In this document: one piece after another, positions 34,264 through 42,946 of the stretch
Layout of the letters: every line of letters starts with the position of its first letter
Numbering within the stretch: position 1 is the first letter of the stretch
Assembly: GCA_002348605.1 (NCBI GenBank)
Contig: DEBQ01000002.1
Span: 1-64,000 of the forward strand
Reading direction: 5' to 3'
Length of the DNA: 64,000 nucleotides
Source of the DNA: Candidatus Saccharibacteria bacterium UBA2952
GTDB taxonomy: Bacteria > Patescibacteriota > Saccharimonadia > Saccharimonadales > Saccharimonadaceae
Translations under genes and position numbers: made by a program
The notes under the pieces: generated by a model
The model's input: the letters and a program-made list of their open reading frames with translations, nothing else
Told to the model about the DNA's origin: nothing
The model's database searches: none

Positions 34264-34269
34264 TATAGT
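34264..34269 (+). promoter_or_regulatory. -10 box of the hydrolase/Mur-ligase operon
   Basis: TATAGT ends exactly 7 nt before the GTG start at 34276. Confidence 0.55.
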
Positions 34270-34275
34270 ATAAGG

Positions 34276-35028
34276 GTGAACGTTATCGTAAACGATTTGC
34301 TGGTAAACTACTCCCGACAAGGGAAGGGTTCACCGCTTCTTCTGCTCCATGGTTGGGGTGACAGGCTTGAGACATTCGACGGTATCGCCAAGAAGCTTGA
34401 AGATTCGTATGAGGTCATTCGGCTCGACTTGCCAGGTTTTGGTAAAAGCCAAGCTTCCAAGAATGCGTGGGGGTTAAAAGACTACGCGCAGCACGTAGCC
34501 GACTTCCTTAGCAAAATTGATACACAGCCGGCTGCTATAATCGGCCATTCTAATGGCGGCGCGATTGCTATATTCGGATTGGCGAATAATCAACTTCAGA
34601 CCGGCAAACTTATTCTGCTGTCATCTGCCGGCATTCGTTCGGTCGCGAAAGGTCGAAAGCTTGCTTGGAAACTGCTGGCTAAAACCGGTAAAGCAGCCAC
34701 AAGTATGTTGCCTTCAGCAGCACGAACGTCGCTTCGGACGCGCCTTTATACATCTGCTGGCTCGGACTTATTGGTCGCACCCGGCATGGAAGCAACGTTC
34801 AAGCGCATTGTGTCTCAGGACGTGCAAACAGAAGCCACGAAGCTTCAATTGCCGACACTTATTCTGTACGGAATGAACGACACGGCAACCCCACCCGAAT
34901 ACGGTGAGAGGTTCCACCATGCCATTAAGGGATCAAGGCTTGTTCAGATCGACAATGCCGATCACTTTATGCACCAGCAACATCCCGACAAAATCAGCGC
35001 TTCCATTAAAGAATTTCTAGAATCATGA
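34276..35028 (+). CDS. Alpha/beta hydrolase fold protein
   Basis: A 250-residue alpha/beta hydrolase. The oxyanion strand reads LLLHGWGD, the nucleophile elbow GHSNGG (about residues 92-97), the acid is the Asp in YGMNDTATPP and the His lies in NADHFMHQQ, so the triad is complete. It is translationally coupled (ATGA overlap) to a membrane Mur ligase and followed by ddl, which suggests a role in envelope metabolism. Substrate unknown. Confidence 0.88.
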   Translation: MNVIVNDLLVNYSRQGKGSPLLLLHGWGDRLETFDGIAKKLEDSYEVIRLDLPGFGKSQASKNAWGLKDYAQHVADFLSKIDTQPAAIIGHSNGGAIAIFGLANNQLQTGKLILLSSAGIRSVAKGRKLAWKLLAKTGKAATSMLPSAARTSLRTRLYTSAGSDLLVAPGMEATFKRIVSQDVQTEATKLQLPTLILYGMNDTATPPEYGERFHHAIKGSRLVQIDNADHFMHQQHPDKISASIKEFLES

Positions 35029-36461
35029 AACGATTTTTAAGTATCTACTACCCAACGTTCCCAGCGGCAATCGTGTATATGCTGCAATCGACCGAATACG
35101 ACACTAAAGCGTACCTGGCATGGTTGCACAGAACCAGCGACTTTTCTGTGGTCATGCACCGCCGTACACTCGACCGCACCACGGTAGCCAAGGCATTCCT
35201 AATTTTTATGACCATGGGCATAGTGCTTCAAATAGTCATTGCTGCGACCTGTGTCGTACTAGGTTACATCGAAGGTTCGGCTTTAACGACATTCACAGGA
35301 ATTTTTTTGCTTCTTAGCGCGCCAATTGTGTGGGCTTACCTTGTTATTGTTCCAATGTTTTTTGCTAAGCACCTTATTATTAATCCAAAGCTAGAGCGCC
35401 AACGCCGCGAAACAAAGCGCATACTGGCCGAACATAAAGGGCTAAAAATTGCCGTCGCCGGCAGTTACGGTAAGACTACAATGAAGGAACTACTTGCGAC
35501 CGTTCTTGCGGAAGGTAAAAAAGTAGCAGCAACCCCAGGCAACAAAAACGTCGCCACTGCGCATTACCAATTTGCTCGTGGACTAGAAGGGGATGAAGAC
35601 GCCTTAGTTATCGAGTTCGGCGAAGGACACCCTGGCGACGTTCGTCGGTTCACCGAAACCGTGCAACCTGACATCGCGGTCATAACGGGTCTGGCGCCGG
35701 CTCACCTAGACCAATACGGCAGCATTGAAGAAGCCGGAAAAGACATATTTAGCCTTACCGAGGCTCTTAAGCCATCCGATGTATACGTCAATCTTGAATC
35801 AGATGCCGCACTAAAACATATCAAACCCGAATATGTTGGATTCAGTTCCGACGGTTTAGACGGTTGGAGGGCAGGCAAAGCGACAATAGATCTAGACGGC
35901 ACACGGTTCGAGCTCAAAAAGGGCAAAAAAATCATTCATGTAAATAGCCAGATCATTGGAGAACATCTTATTGGCGTTCTGTCGGCCACGGCGATTATTG
36001 CTAACCGTTTAGGAATGTCAACTTCTGATATCGAAGCCGGATTTGCTCATACCAAGCCGTACGAACACCGTATGCAGCCGTATCGTCTTGGCGGCGCGTG
36101 GGTTATCGACGATGCCTATAATGGCAATATTCAGGGCATTGAGGCCGGCACTAAACTGCTCGCCAGCTTAAAAGCCACGCGTAAGATATATGTCACGCCC
36201 GGACTTGTCGACCAAGGCCGTGAAACAACGGCAGTCCACGAAAAAATGGGCAGGCTAATAGCAAATGCGAAACCAGACATAGTTGTGCTTATGAAGAACT
36301 CTGTGACCGACGCAATTACACGCGGCCTAAACGAAGCTGGCTACAAAAGTGAAGTTATTATTCAACATGATCCGCTCACGTTCTATACCAACCTGGATCA
36401 GTTCGTGGCAGCCGGCGACGTCGTGCTTTTGCAGAACGACTGGACCGATAACTACCAATAA
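35025..36461 (+). CDS. Membrane-anchored Mur ligase family protein (MurF-like)
   Basis: A 478-residue Mur ligase with two N-terminal membrane helices (about 57-81 and 88-112) ahead of the ATPase core. The P-loop is AGSYGKTTMKE (145-155), followed by TPGNKNVATAHY, EFGEGHPGDV and a family C-terminus (WVIDDAYNGN, YVTPGLVDQG). It resembles MurF but differs from the canonical MurF at 47377. The membrane anchor and the position between a hydrolase and ddl suggest a specialised amino acid or peptide ligation in peptidoglycan building. Confidence 0.85.
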   Translation: MKRFLSIYYPTFPAAIVYMLQSTEYDTKAYLAWLHRTSDFSVVMHRRTLDRTTVAKAFLIFMTMGIVLQIVIAATCVVLGYIEGSALTTFTGIFLLLSAPIVWAYLVIVPMFFAKHLIINPKLERQRRETKRILAEHKGLKIAVAGSYGKTTMKELLATVLAEGKKVAATPGNKNVATAHYQFARGLEGDEDALVIEFGEGHPGDVRRFTETVQPDIAVITGLAPAHLDQYGSIEEAGKDIFSLTEALKPSDVYVNLESDAALKHIKPEYVGFSSDGLDGWRAGKATIDLDGTRFELKKGKKIIHVNSQIIGEHLIGVLSATAIIANRLGMSTSDIEAGFAHTKPYEHRMQPYRLGGAWVIDDAYNGNIQGIEAGTKLLASLKATRKIYVTPGLVDQGRETTAVHEKMGRLIANAKPDIVVLMKNSVTDAITRGLNEAGYKSEVIIQHDPLTFYTNLDQFVAAGDVVLLQNDWTDNYQ

Positions 36462-36465
36462 TTGG

Positions 36466-36471
36466 TATACT
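36466..36471 (+). promoter_or_regulatory. -10 box of ddl
   Basis: TATACT lies 9 nt before the ATG at 36480, giving a leader of about 2 nt without SD. Confidence 0.55.
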
Positions 36472-36479
36472 AGGTACAT

Positions 36480-37646
36480 ATGAAAACGGTCCTGGTTATT
36501 TTTGGGGGGCGCTCACCGGAACACGATGTGTCAATCGTCTCGGCCATCGCAGCGGTTATCAAACCACTCGAACTATTGAACGAATATAAGGTTGAACCTG
36601 TCTATATTGCGAAAAACGGTGCATGGTACTGGAACGACAAGCTAAAAGACGTTTCTTTGTACCGCACCGGACAAATCGACCAATTAATGAGTAAAGGTAA
36701 TTCGCCGTGGCTCGAATTTGACGGCGGTCTGCAGCTCGTAAAGCAACAATCGCTCGGCCGGGTGCGAAAACAGCGTATCGATATCGTCTTTCCAGTCATG
36801 CACGGTTCGCACGGCGAAGACGGTTCGCTCATGGGCCTACTTGAAATGGCAGGAGTGCCCTATGTTGGGTGCGACGTTCCATCGAGCGCGCTTGCTATGG
36901 ACAAAGTACTCGCAAAGCAAGTCGCTGCAGCGAATGGAATCGCTACTGGCACCTGGGTGTCGTTTACAAAACAAGAGCTTCAATCCGACCAGCAAAGCGT
37001 AAAGGCGAGAATAGGATCACTTTCGTATCCGCTGTTCGTAAAACCAGCGCATGCTGGTTCGAGTATCGGGATTACAAAAGTCGCGAACGTGTCAGAACTT
37101 GATAACGCGCTCGAAGTTGCCGCTCATTACGACACAAAAATAATCGTCGAAGAAGCCGTACCAAACTTAATTGAAGTCACACTGCCAATCATGGGCAATA
37201 GTGAACCAAGGCCAGCACTGTTAGAACAACCACTTACCGACGCCGACACGTTTTTTGACTTCGAAACCAAATACATGCACGGCGGCAAGAAAAAGATGCC
37301 AGGTAAAAAAGGCGGCAAGCTTGGTGCTCATGGCTACAGTAACTTACCGGCCAAACTTCCCGGAGACCTATATAAACAGGCAGAGACCCTTGGGCTTAAT
37401 GTCTACCGCGCACTTGGCTGTAGCGGAACCGCGCGCGTCGACATGCTCATCGACTCAAAAGCCGAAAAAGTTTACTTCAACGAAATTAACCCTATGCCTG
37501 GCAGCTTATACGCACACAACTGGCGCGCCGCTGGGGTATCGGGCACAGAACTCGTCAAGCAGCTTTTAAACTTAGCGGAAGAGCGCTATGCTGAAGTCGA
37601 AAAGGTCCAAACAAGCTTTTCGACTAACTTCCTGAAGCAATTTTAA
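36480..37646 (+). CDS. ddl: D-alanine--D-alanine ligase
   Basis: ATP-grasp ligase supplying D-Ala-D-Ala to MurF. The 388 residues show FGGRSPEHDVSIVSA at the start, MHGSHGEDGSLMGLLEM, FVKPAHAGSSIGITKV, the Mg-binding YFNEINPMPGSL near the C-terminus, and YSNLPAKL in the omega-loop area. It is slightly longer than E. coli DdlB because of an insertion after FDFETKYMHGG rich in Lys and Gly. Confidence 0.95.
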   Translation: MKTVLVIFGGRSPEHDVSIVSAIAAVIKPLELLNEYKVEPVYIAKNGAWYWNDKLKDVSLYRTGQIDQLMSKGNSPWLEFDGGLQLVKQQSLGRVRKQRIDIVFPVMHGSHGEDGSLMGLLEMAGVPYVGCDVPSSALAMDKVLAKQVAAANGIATGTWVSFTKQELQSDQQSVKARIGSLSYPLFVKPAHAGSSIGITKVANVSELDNALEVAAHYDTKIIVEEAVPNLIEVTLPIMGNSEPRPALLEQPLTDADTFFDFETKYMHGGKKKMPGKKGGKLGAHGYSNLPAKLPGDLYKQAETLGLNVYRALGCSGTARVDMLIDSKAEKVYFNEINPMPGSLYAHNWRAAGVSGTELVKQLLNLAEERYAEVEKVQTSFSTNFLKQF

Positions 37647-37658
37647 AAAGGAGTACGT

Positions 37659-38402
37659 ATGGAACTATCAATCTTTCTTATTGTCGCGGTTGTCATTCTG
37701 GTTCTTAGTGGTATAAAAATTATCAACCAGTACGAGCGGGGAGTGGTCTTAACCCTCGGTAGATTTACGGGAATCCGCCAGCCTGGTCTTCGAATTGTCA
37801 TTCCGATATTTCAGCGACTCATTCGGGTCGACGTCCGTTCAACCCCAATCGACGTACCTAAGCAAGAAATCATTACCAAAGACAACGTGACGGTCGGTGT
37901 AGATGCCGTCGTATATTTACGAGTCATTGAAGCTTCAAAAGCCGTGCTTGAAACGACGAATTACATTTATGCCACCAGCCAGTTCGCTCAAGCAGCACTC
38001 CGCGACGTAACCGGTAATGCCGACCTTGACGAACTTCTAAGCAAGCGCGAAGAAATCAGCCAAAAAATCAAAGAAATCGTCGATAGCGAGACCGACAAAT
38101 GGGGAATCGACGTCGAAAACGTAAAAATTCAAAACATCGAGCTCCCTCAAGATATGAAACGTGCCATGGCAAAGCAGGCCGAAGCCGAGCGTGAACGCCG
38201 CGCGGTCATTATTACCGCCGACGGAGAAAAGGCCGCAGCGCAAGCCGTCGCCGACGCCGCCGCTATGCTAAGCAAGATTCCTGGCGGTATTAACATCCGT
38301 ACTTTGCAGACACTCGAAAAAATTTCTGTCGAACCAAGTCAAAAAACACTCGTTGTACTACCAAGCGAACTGACGAACTTAAAAGATATTTTTTCCAAAT
38401 AA
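37659..38402 (+). CDS. SPFH/band 7 (slipin-type) membrane protein
   Basis: A 247-residue stomatin-like scaffold protein. An N-terminal membrane helix (about 2-21) is followed by the SPFH domain (YERGVVLTLGRFTGIRQPGL, RVDVRSTPIDVPKQEIITKDNV, GIDVENVKIQNIELP) and a coiled coil with Ala/Glu repeats (AEAERERRAVIITADGEKAA). AAAGGAG precedes the ATG by 7 nt, 12 nt after ddl, so it is probably in the ddl transcript. It may organise membrane domains. Confidence 0.9.
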   Translation: MELSIFLIVAVVILVLSGIKIINQYERGVVLTLGRFTGIRQPGLRIVIPIFQRLIRVDVRSTPIDVPKQEIITKDNVTVGVDAVVYLRVIEASKAVLETTNYIYATSQFAQAALRDVTGNADLDELLSKREEISQKIKEIVDSETDKWGIDVENVKIQNIELPQDMKRAMAKQAEAERERRAVIITADGEKAAAQAVADAAAMLSKIPGGINIRTLQTLEKISVEPSQKTLVVLPSELTNLKDIFSK

Positions 38403-38403
38403 A

Positions 38404-38432
38404 AATCCCCTGCAATAGCAGAGGGTCTTTAT
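38404..38432 (+). terminator. Terminator of the ddl/SPFH transcript
   Basis: CCCCTGC and GCAGAGGG arms with loop AATA (one bulge) are followed by TCTTTATTT. Confidence 0.65.
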
Positions 38433-38433
38433 T

Positions 38434-38509
38434 TGGTGGCTCCTCCCAGACTTGAACTGGGGACACAAGGCTCTTCAGGCCTCTGCTCTACCAACTGAGC
38501 TAAAGAGCC
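38434..38509 (-). tRNA. tRNA-Phe (anticodon GAA)
   Basis: On the minus strand the acceptor GGCTCTT pairs with AGGAGCC, the anticodon loop is CTGAAGA, the T arm is CCCAGTTCAAGTCTGGG and CCA is encoded. TACAAT at 38522-38527 on this strand is the likely -10. Confidence 0.95.
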
Positions 38510-38552
38510 ACACGTTACATGATTGTATCAAAAACAGAGGTCCATTACCATA

Positions 38553-38581
38553 TTGTGCAAATTACACGCCCGGAGTACAAT
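38553..38581 (+). promoter_or_regulatory. Promoter of the DUF1761 gene
   Basis: TTGTGC (38553-38558), 17-nt spacer, TACAAT (38576-38581). The mRNA leader of about 20 nt holds the SD GGAGGGG before the ATG at 38609. Confidence 0.55.
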
Positions 38582-38608
38582 GAAGCCACAATTGTAAACG
38601 GAGGGGTT

Positions 38609-39034
38609 ATGAACGTAGAAATCAATTACTTGGCCGTCCTTATCGCAGGACTATCATCAATGTTAGTAGGTTCAATCTGGTATTTGCCAAAAGTATTTGG
38701 CACTAAATGGGCAAAGCTTGCCAAGGTAAATCTAAACAAAAAAATGTCTGCGAGCCAAATGGTCATTCTTATGTCATCTGCGCTTGGCGCATCGCTGGTC
38801 ACGGCGTATGTGCTTGCTCATATGACATATGTTGCTAACTACTTCTTTGGCAACAACTATTTGCAAGACGCGCTAACAACCGCTGTTTGGCTGTGGCTCG
38901 GATTTACAGCGCTGCGTGTATATGTCCACGATTCATTCGAAGGTCGGCCATTCAAATTGACCTTGCTTACAGCCGGGTATGAGCTCGTCACCATTCTACT
39001 TATGGGACTCATCATTGGTTTGATCGGTCGCTAA
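38609..39034 (+). CDS. DUF1761 membrane protein
   Basis: A 141-residue membrane protein with four helices. The family start INYLAVLIAGLSSMLVGSIWYLPKVFG and the later AVWLWLGFTALRVYVHDSFEGRP match DUF1761. ATG 38609 is fixed by the SD GGAGGGG 3-8 nt upstream and by the promoter; an earlier in-frame codon at 38519 precedes the promoter. Function unknown. The stop shares CTAA with the convergent DUF202 gene. Confidence 0.83.
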   Translation: MNVEINYLAVLIAGLSSMLVGSIWYLPKVFGTKWAKLAKVNLNKKMSASQMVILMSSALGASLVTAYVLAHMTYVANYFFGNNYLQDALTTAVWLWLGFTALRVYVHDSFEGRPFKLTLLTAGYELVTILLMGLIIGLIGR

Positions 39035-39378
39035 AGCAACTCAAGCCGCTTGACTATAACAAGCACAACAGCAAAAATCACGACTCCAGCTACTACTAAC
39101 ATACCACCAAATCCGGTGGCAGGTAGTTTACCTGCACGAATAGCGGCGTCAGCGACACGGTAACGAATATAGCCAATCAAAGCCAACAACCCCCCAAAGG
39201 CAATCGCTCCGATTCCAGCTATCGCTCCGGTCGAGTCGTTCGATATGAACGCCAAGGCCACGCCTCCGGCGATTAACGTCAGTCCTGTGCGCACCCAGGC
39301 CAGTAATGTGCGTTCATTAGCTAGTAAAAAGCGTATATCTATATCAAGTTGGTTCGGTGGTTTTTTCCATTTGAGCAT
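39031..39378 (-). CDS. DUF202 (YidH-like) membrane protein
   Basis: A 115-residue protein with the DUF202 hallmark FLLANERTLLAWVRTGLTLIAGGVAL and two further helices. The start is set at 39378: TATAAT (39386-39391, minus strand) lies 8 nt upstream, while the in-frame ATG at 39387 is inside that -10 box. Function unknown. Confidence 0.85.
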   Translation of the reverse strand: MLKWKKPPNQLDIDIRFLLANERTLLAWVRTGLTLIAGGVALAFISNDSTGAIAGIGAIAFGGLLALIGYIRYRVADAAIRAGKLPATGFGGMLVVAGVVIFAVVLVIVKRLELL

Positions 39379-39429
39379 TAGATTCATTATAGCAAGCGGC
39401 GTATAATTAGTAGTGAAGGGAGGTAAATT

Positions 39430-39699
39430 ATGTCATCAGATGACACAATGAAACTCGCCGAAGTCGAACGCCAACACGCGGCCGACCTTGAGCATGAAGC
39501 ACAAAAAATACTAAACAAGGCTCAACAGGAAGCCGACGGTATGCGCCGTCAGGCTCAAGATCATACACACCGTGCGAACGACCTATTCCAAAAAGCCGAA
39601 GCCGAGCAGCAGCACGAGGTTCAAGAAGCCGAACGGCAGCGCAAAGAAGCAGAAAAAGAGCTGAAGAAGCAAAAAGGTATAGGCGGACTATTCAGCTGA
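39430..39699 (+). CDS. Small charged coiled-coil protein
   Basis: An 89-residue soluble protein, almost wholly helical and rich in Glu, Gln, Lys and Ala (EVERQHAADLEHEAQKIL, AEAEQQHEVQEAERQRKEAEK), ending GGLFS. No family recognised. GGGAGG is a strong SD 6 nt before the ATG, and TATAAT lies at 39402. Its last 12 nt overlap the end of the convergent copB. The C-terminal GLF could be a docking motif, but this is a guess. Confidence 0.6.
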   Translation: MSSDDTMKLAEVERQHAADLEHEAQKILNKAQQEADGMRRQAQDHTHRANDLFQKAEAEQQHEVQEAERQRKEAEKELKKQKGIGGLFS

Positions 39700-41703
39700 T
39701 AAATTAAGGCGTCGGAGCAACTGCGCGTTTACTGCGACAATGATTGTCGACAGTGACATTAGAACGGCTCCAAACGCAGGCGAAAGCACAAATCCAGCTG
39801 CTGCCGTTACTCCTGCCGCGAGCGGTATGGCAATTACGTTGTAGCCGGTTGCCCATGCAAGGTTCTGTTGCATTTTGCGGTACGTCGCATGAGATAGTTT
39901 TACAATACTTGCTACGCCGCGAGGGTCACTACTTGCCAAAACAATGCCGGCAGATTCAATAGCAACATCTGTACCGGCACCAATCGCAATGCCAATGTCA
40001 GCCTGGGTAAGGGCGGGAGCGTCGTTCACTCCGTCGCCGACCATAGCGACTTTACGGCCATCTTGCTGGAGCTTATTTACGGTTTCGGCTTTATGCTCAG
40101 GTAACACTTCGGCAAAATATTCATCTAGGCCAAGTTCGCCAGCCACCCAGGCAGCGACACCCTTACTGTCTCCGGTAAGCATGGCAACGCGTTTACCCAT
40201 TTGCTGCAGCGCCATGACCGCTTCCTTCGATTCATCACGAATCACATCTGCCAACATTATTGCGCCTTGCACTGTGTCGTCATGAATAATGTACACGACT
40301 GTTTTGCCTTCCGCAGATGCCTTTTCTTCGGCCTGCTTAATTACGTAGGGAAGTTCGGCCTCAACTTCTTCGATTAACCGTGGCCCACCCACGTAAGTAG
40401 TCTTGCCGTTGATTATCGCCTTGGCTCCGCGACCCGCCAGAGCTGAAAAGCTTGTTGCCTGCGGGAGTGTAAGGTTCGCGTCTTTTGCAGCTGTAACAAT
40501 CGCCCGTGCAATAGGGTGTTCCGATTCGCGCTCAACAGCAGCAGCACTTTTTAATACAGTGTCGCGGTCTTCAACCGCAACAATATCAACGACGCCTTGC
40601 TCGCCCTTTGTAAGTGTCCCCGTTTTGTCAAACAGCACCACGTCTATATTACGAGCGGATTCAAGTGCCACTCGTTTTCGTATGAGCAATCCATGGTTGG
40701 CAGCTTTGGTTGTAGAAATCGCCGTTACAAGTGGAACGGCAAGTCCAAGCGCGTGCGGACAGGCAATTACCAACACCGTCACGACCCGCTCCAGAATGAA
40801 TCCGGTCGATGCTCCTGTTAGTGCCCACGCTACGGCAGTGACAACCGCTGCGCCGAGTGCCAAGAATGTTAAGTAAAATGCCGCGCGGTCGGCTAAAATC
40901 TGTGTTTTGGAACGGCTGGCTTCGGCATCGGCCACTAATTTCATAATGCCGGCCAAAGCCGTGTCAGCTCCAACTTTAGTAATTGACACGGTCAGTGATC
41001 CGCTGCCATTAATCGTACCGCCAATTACCGCAGATTGAGCTGCTTTATGGACTGGCTTTGATTCTCCGGTCAGCATAGACTCATTCACATCCGATTCACC
41101 AGACACGACATCACCATCCGACGGTATTCTGGCGCCAGGTCGCACAAGCACGATGTCACCATGCTTTAATTCGCCAGTCGGTACCTTTGTACCATCCGCC
41201 AGCTCCGCCTCATCAGGCAATAGTTTCGCGAGTTCTTTCAACGCACCCTTGGCATTCTGCACACTAGCCATTTCAAGCCAGTGACCAAGCAGCATGATGG
41301 TTACCAAGGTCGCAAGCTCCCACCAAAAGTCCATGCCTTTAACAAGACTAAATGTCACAGCTATGCTGTACACGAATGCCACGCTAATAGCCATTGATAT
41401 CAGCGTCATCATGCCCGGTGCCCGGTCTCGCAGTTCTGCTTTAGCGCCTTTTAGGAATACGATTCCGCCGTACAAAAAGATTATCGTACCAAACAGAGCA
41501 GGGATGTACATGCTGCCGGGGAAGATTAGCGAAAATCCGAACCATCCTTGGACAGTTTCCGAAAATACGAGAGCCGGTATTGTCATGGCAAGCGAAAGCC
41601 AAAACTTAGTCTTAAACATATCAGGGCTATGTCCAGCGTGCTTGTCGTGAGGGTGGTCTGAGTGTTCGTGGTGGTGATGTTCGTGTTCGTGATCGCCGTG
41701 CAT
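39688..41703 (-). CDS. copB: Copper-transporting P-type ATPase, CopB type (CPH motif)
   Basis: P1B-type ATPase of 671 residues exporting copper. The His-rich N-terminus (MHGDHEHEHHHHEHSDHPHD) replaces an HMA domain. Eight helices, the TGES actuator motif, C315-P-H317 in VIACPHALGLAVPL, the DKTGTLTKG phosphorylation site and GDGVNDAPAL are all present. CPH rather than CPC marks the P1B-3/CopB subgroup. It is the last gene of the csoR-DUF305-copB operon and starts 1 nt after the DUF305 gene's end. Confidence 0.94.
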   Translation of the reverse strand: MHGDHEHEHHHHEHSDHPHDKHAGHSPDMFKTKFWLSLAMTIPALVFSETVQGWFGFSLIFPGSMYIPALFGTIIFLYGGIVFLKGAKAELRDRAPGMMTLISMAISVAFVYSIAVTFSLVKGMDFWWELATLVTIMLLGHWLEMASVQNAKGALKELAKLLPDEAELADGTKVPTGELKHGDIVLVRPGARIPSDGDVVSGESDVNESMLTGESKPVHKAAQSAVIGGTINGSGSLTVSITKVGADTALAGIMKLVADAEASRSKTQILADRAAFYLTFLALGAAVVTAVAWALTGASTGFILERVVTVLVIACPHALGLAVPLVTAISTTKAANHGLLIRKRVALESARNIDVVLFDKTGTLTKGEQGVVDIVAVEDRDTVLKSAAAVERESEHPIARAIVTAAKDANLTLPQATSFSALAGRGAKAIINGKTTYVGGPRLIEEVEAELPYVIKQAEEKASAEGKTVVYIIHDDTVQGAIMLADVIRDESKEAVMALQQMGKRVAMLTGDSKGVAAWVAGELGLDEYFAEVLPEHKAETVNKLQQDGRKVAMVGDGVNDAPALTQADIGIAIGAGTDVAIESAGIVLASSDPRGVASIVKLSHATYRKMQQNLAWATGYNVIAIPLAAGVTAAAGFVLSPAFGAVLMSLSTIIVAVNAQLLRRLNLSAE

Positions 41704-41704
41704 A

Positions 41705-42133
41705 TCAGTGGCTACCGTGCATCATCATACTAGGCGTATCTTTGTAGCCCCAATCGGTTTGCCAGCTTTGCATTTCGTCGATTTCTTGTGACTGGGCGGT
41801 GACTATTGCGTCGGCAAGCTTTTTAATTTCGTCGTGCTTTGCGTTAGATTGGGCTAGTCTAGCCATATCAATCGCGCCCTGGTGGTGAACGATCATTTCA
41901 CTAATAAACGCCTTGTCAAAATCGTCCCCGGTTTTACCTTTAAGCGAGCTAGACATTTCATCCATGGTCATGCCGCTATGGTCGTCATTAAGGCTCGCTT
42001 GATCTGTACGCATGCCCATCATTTGCATCATACCCTCGTTGTTAGAGTTTACGGATGCCGACGCCACCGCGACCGTAATGACTATACCCCCAAGAAGTCC
42101 AATGACTCCGTATAAAATACTTTCTTTGCTCAT
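41705..42133 (-). CDS. DUF305 protein, Met/His-rich, membrane-anchored
   Basis: A 142-residue exported DUF305 protein. One N-terminal helix (about 5-27) is followed by a Met/His-rich stretch (GMMQMMGMRTD, HSGMTMDEM) and the family core FISEMIVHHQGAIDMA, with the tail MMMHGSH. Such sites fit Cu(I) binding in the periplasm-equivalent space. AAGGAGG is 7 nt before the ATG. It lies between csoR and copB, so it likely helps copper handling. Confidence 0.9.
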   Translation of the reverse strand: MSKESILYGVIGLLGGIVITVAVASASVNSNNEGMMQMMGMRTDQASLNDDHSGMTMDEMSSSLKGKTGDDFDKAFISEMIVHHQGAIDMARLAQSNAKHDEIKKLADAIVTAQSQEIDEMQSWQTDWGYKDTPSMMMHGSH

Positions 42134-42144
42134 ATAACCTCCTT

Positions 42145-42429
42145 TTATTTACTTCTCACAGTCGAAAGTTCATAAAGACTCAGCAGTTCTTCTACTGCTT
42201 TTTCGGAATCGGCAATATTACCGGAATGCATAGCATCGGTAATGTGTGTACGAAGGTGGTTTTCAAGTACGAGTTTGTTGAGTGAACTTAATGACTTCTG
42301 TACGGCAAGGCTTTGCGTCAAAATATCCATACAGTATTCGTCTTCATCAATCATTTTTTGAATGCCACGCATCTGGCCTTCAAGGATCTTGGCTCGGTGT
42401 AGCGCACGCTTCTTAATATCTTCAATCAT
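42145..42429 (-). CDS. csoR: CsoR/RcnR-family copper-responsive repressor
   Basis: A 94-residue all-helical DUF156 repressor (HRAKILEGQMRGIQKMIDEDEYCMDIL). The metal-ligand positions hold C33, H58 and H62 (YCMDIL, NHLRTHITDAM), so the third position is His as in RcnR rather than Cys as in classical CsoR. Operon context (DUF305, copB) and the G/C-tract operator at its promoter nevertheless argue for copper. The ATG coincides with the predicted transcription start. Confidence 0.9.
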   Translation of the reverse strand: MIEDIKKRALHRAKILEGQMRGIQKMIDEDEYCMDILTQSLAVQKSLSSLNKLVLENHLRTHITDAMHSGNIADSEKAVEELLSLYELSTVRSK

Positions 42430-42435
42430 AGTACT

Positions 42436-42464
42436 ATTGTATACCCCAGGGGGGTACTATGCAA
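42436..42464 (-). promoter_or_regulatory. csoR operon promoter with CsoR-type operator between -35 and -10
   Basis: On the minus strand -35 TTGCAT (42464-42459), a 17-nt spacer and -10 TACAAT (42441-42436). The spacer contains the pseudo-palindrome GTACCCCCCTGGGGTATAC (plus-strand 42439-42457), matching the TACCC..GGGGTA form of CsoR operators. A repressor here would block polymerase directly. Transcription would begin at the csoR ATG. Confidence 0.85.
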
Positions 42465-42472
42465 ACAGTGTA

Positions 42473-42946
42473 TTATATGTGAGTTAGGCTAGCAGCCCAC
42501 TTGGCTGCTCGTTCGGTTTCGCCGTCGCGAAGCGGTCCTTTAGTGTCGTTCACTATAAAGCCCATAGGGTCTGAAATAACCTGCCAGCCCCTGCGTTTTG
42601 CCGCACTCGCCATTTTGGTCGCAGCGTAGCCAATGGTCCGCATAAGCATTCGTAGTCCGAACTTTTGTGCTTCCATATCGAATCGCGTGTCGAACACGGC
42701 GATCTTTTTGCCACGCATAACTTTTGCTGGCAATGCTTCAATGAACTGAAGCGTCGGTCCGGTCGGACGACCGCCTTGAGTAGGCGAGCCTATGACAATC
42801 AGGTCCGCGTGCTTTATGTCTTTGTCGGTCACTTCTTCAAGTTGCTTCTCTGTCGTTTTGCCGAATTCGCTTAGTGAACTGCTAATGACATCGGCAATCC
42901 GAGCAGTGTTACCGTACGCTGAATCATATGTAACTAGGTATCTCAT
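42473..42946 (-). CDS. Flavodoxin-like protein
   Basis: A 157-residue flavodoxin-fold protein. The FMN phosphate loop is YDSAYGNTARIAD (8-20) and the flavin loops are IGSPTQGGRPTGP and FDTRFDMEAQKFG. A redox carrier role is expected. The start overlaps the PspC gene by 4 nt (ATGA), so the two are coupled. Confidence 0.88.
   Translation of the reverse strand: MRYLVTYDSAYGNTARIADVISSSLSEFGKTTEKQLEEVTDKDIKHADLIVIGSPTQGGRPTGPTLQFIEALPAKVMRGKKIAVFDTRFDMEAQKFGLRMLMRTIGYAATKMASAAKRRGWQVISDPMGFIVNDTKGPLRDGETERAAKWAASLTHI

Noticed and set aside
39379..39387. Upstream ATG of the DUF202 gene
   Set aside because: It lies inside the TATAAT box of the gene. ATG 39378 fits the leaderless spacing.
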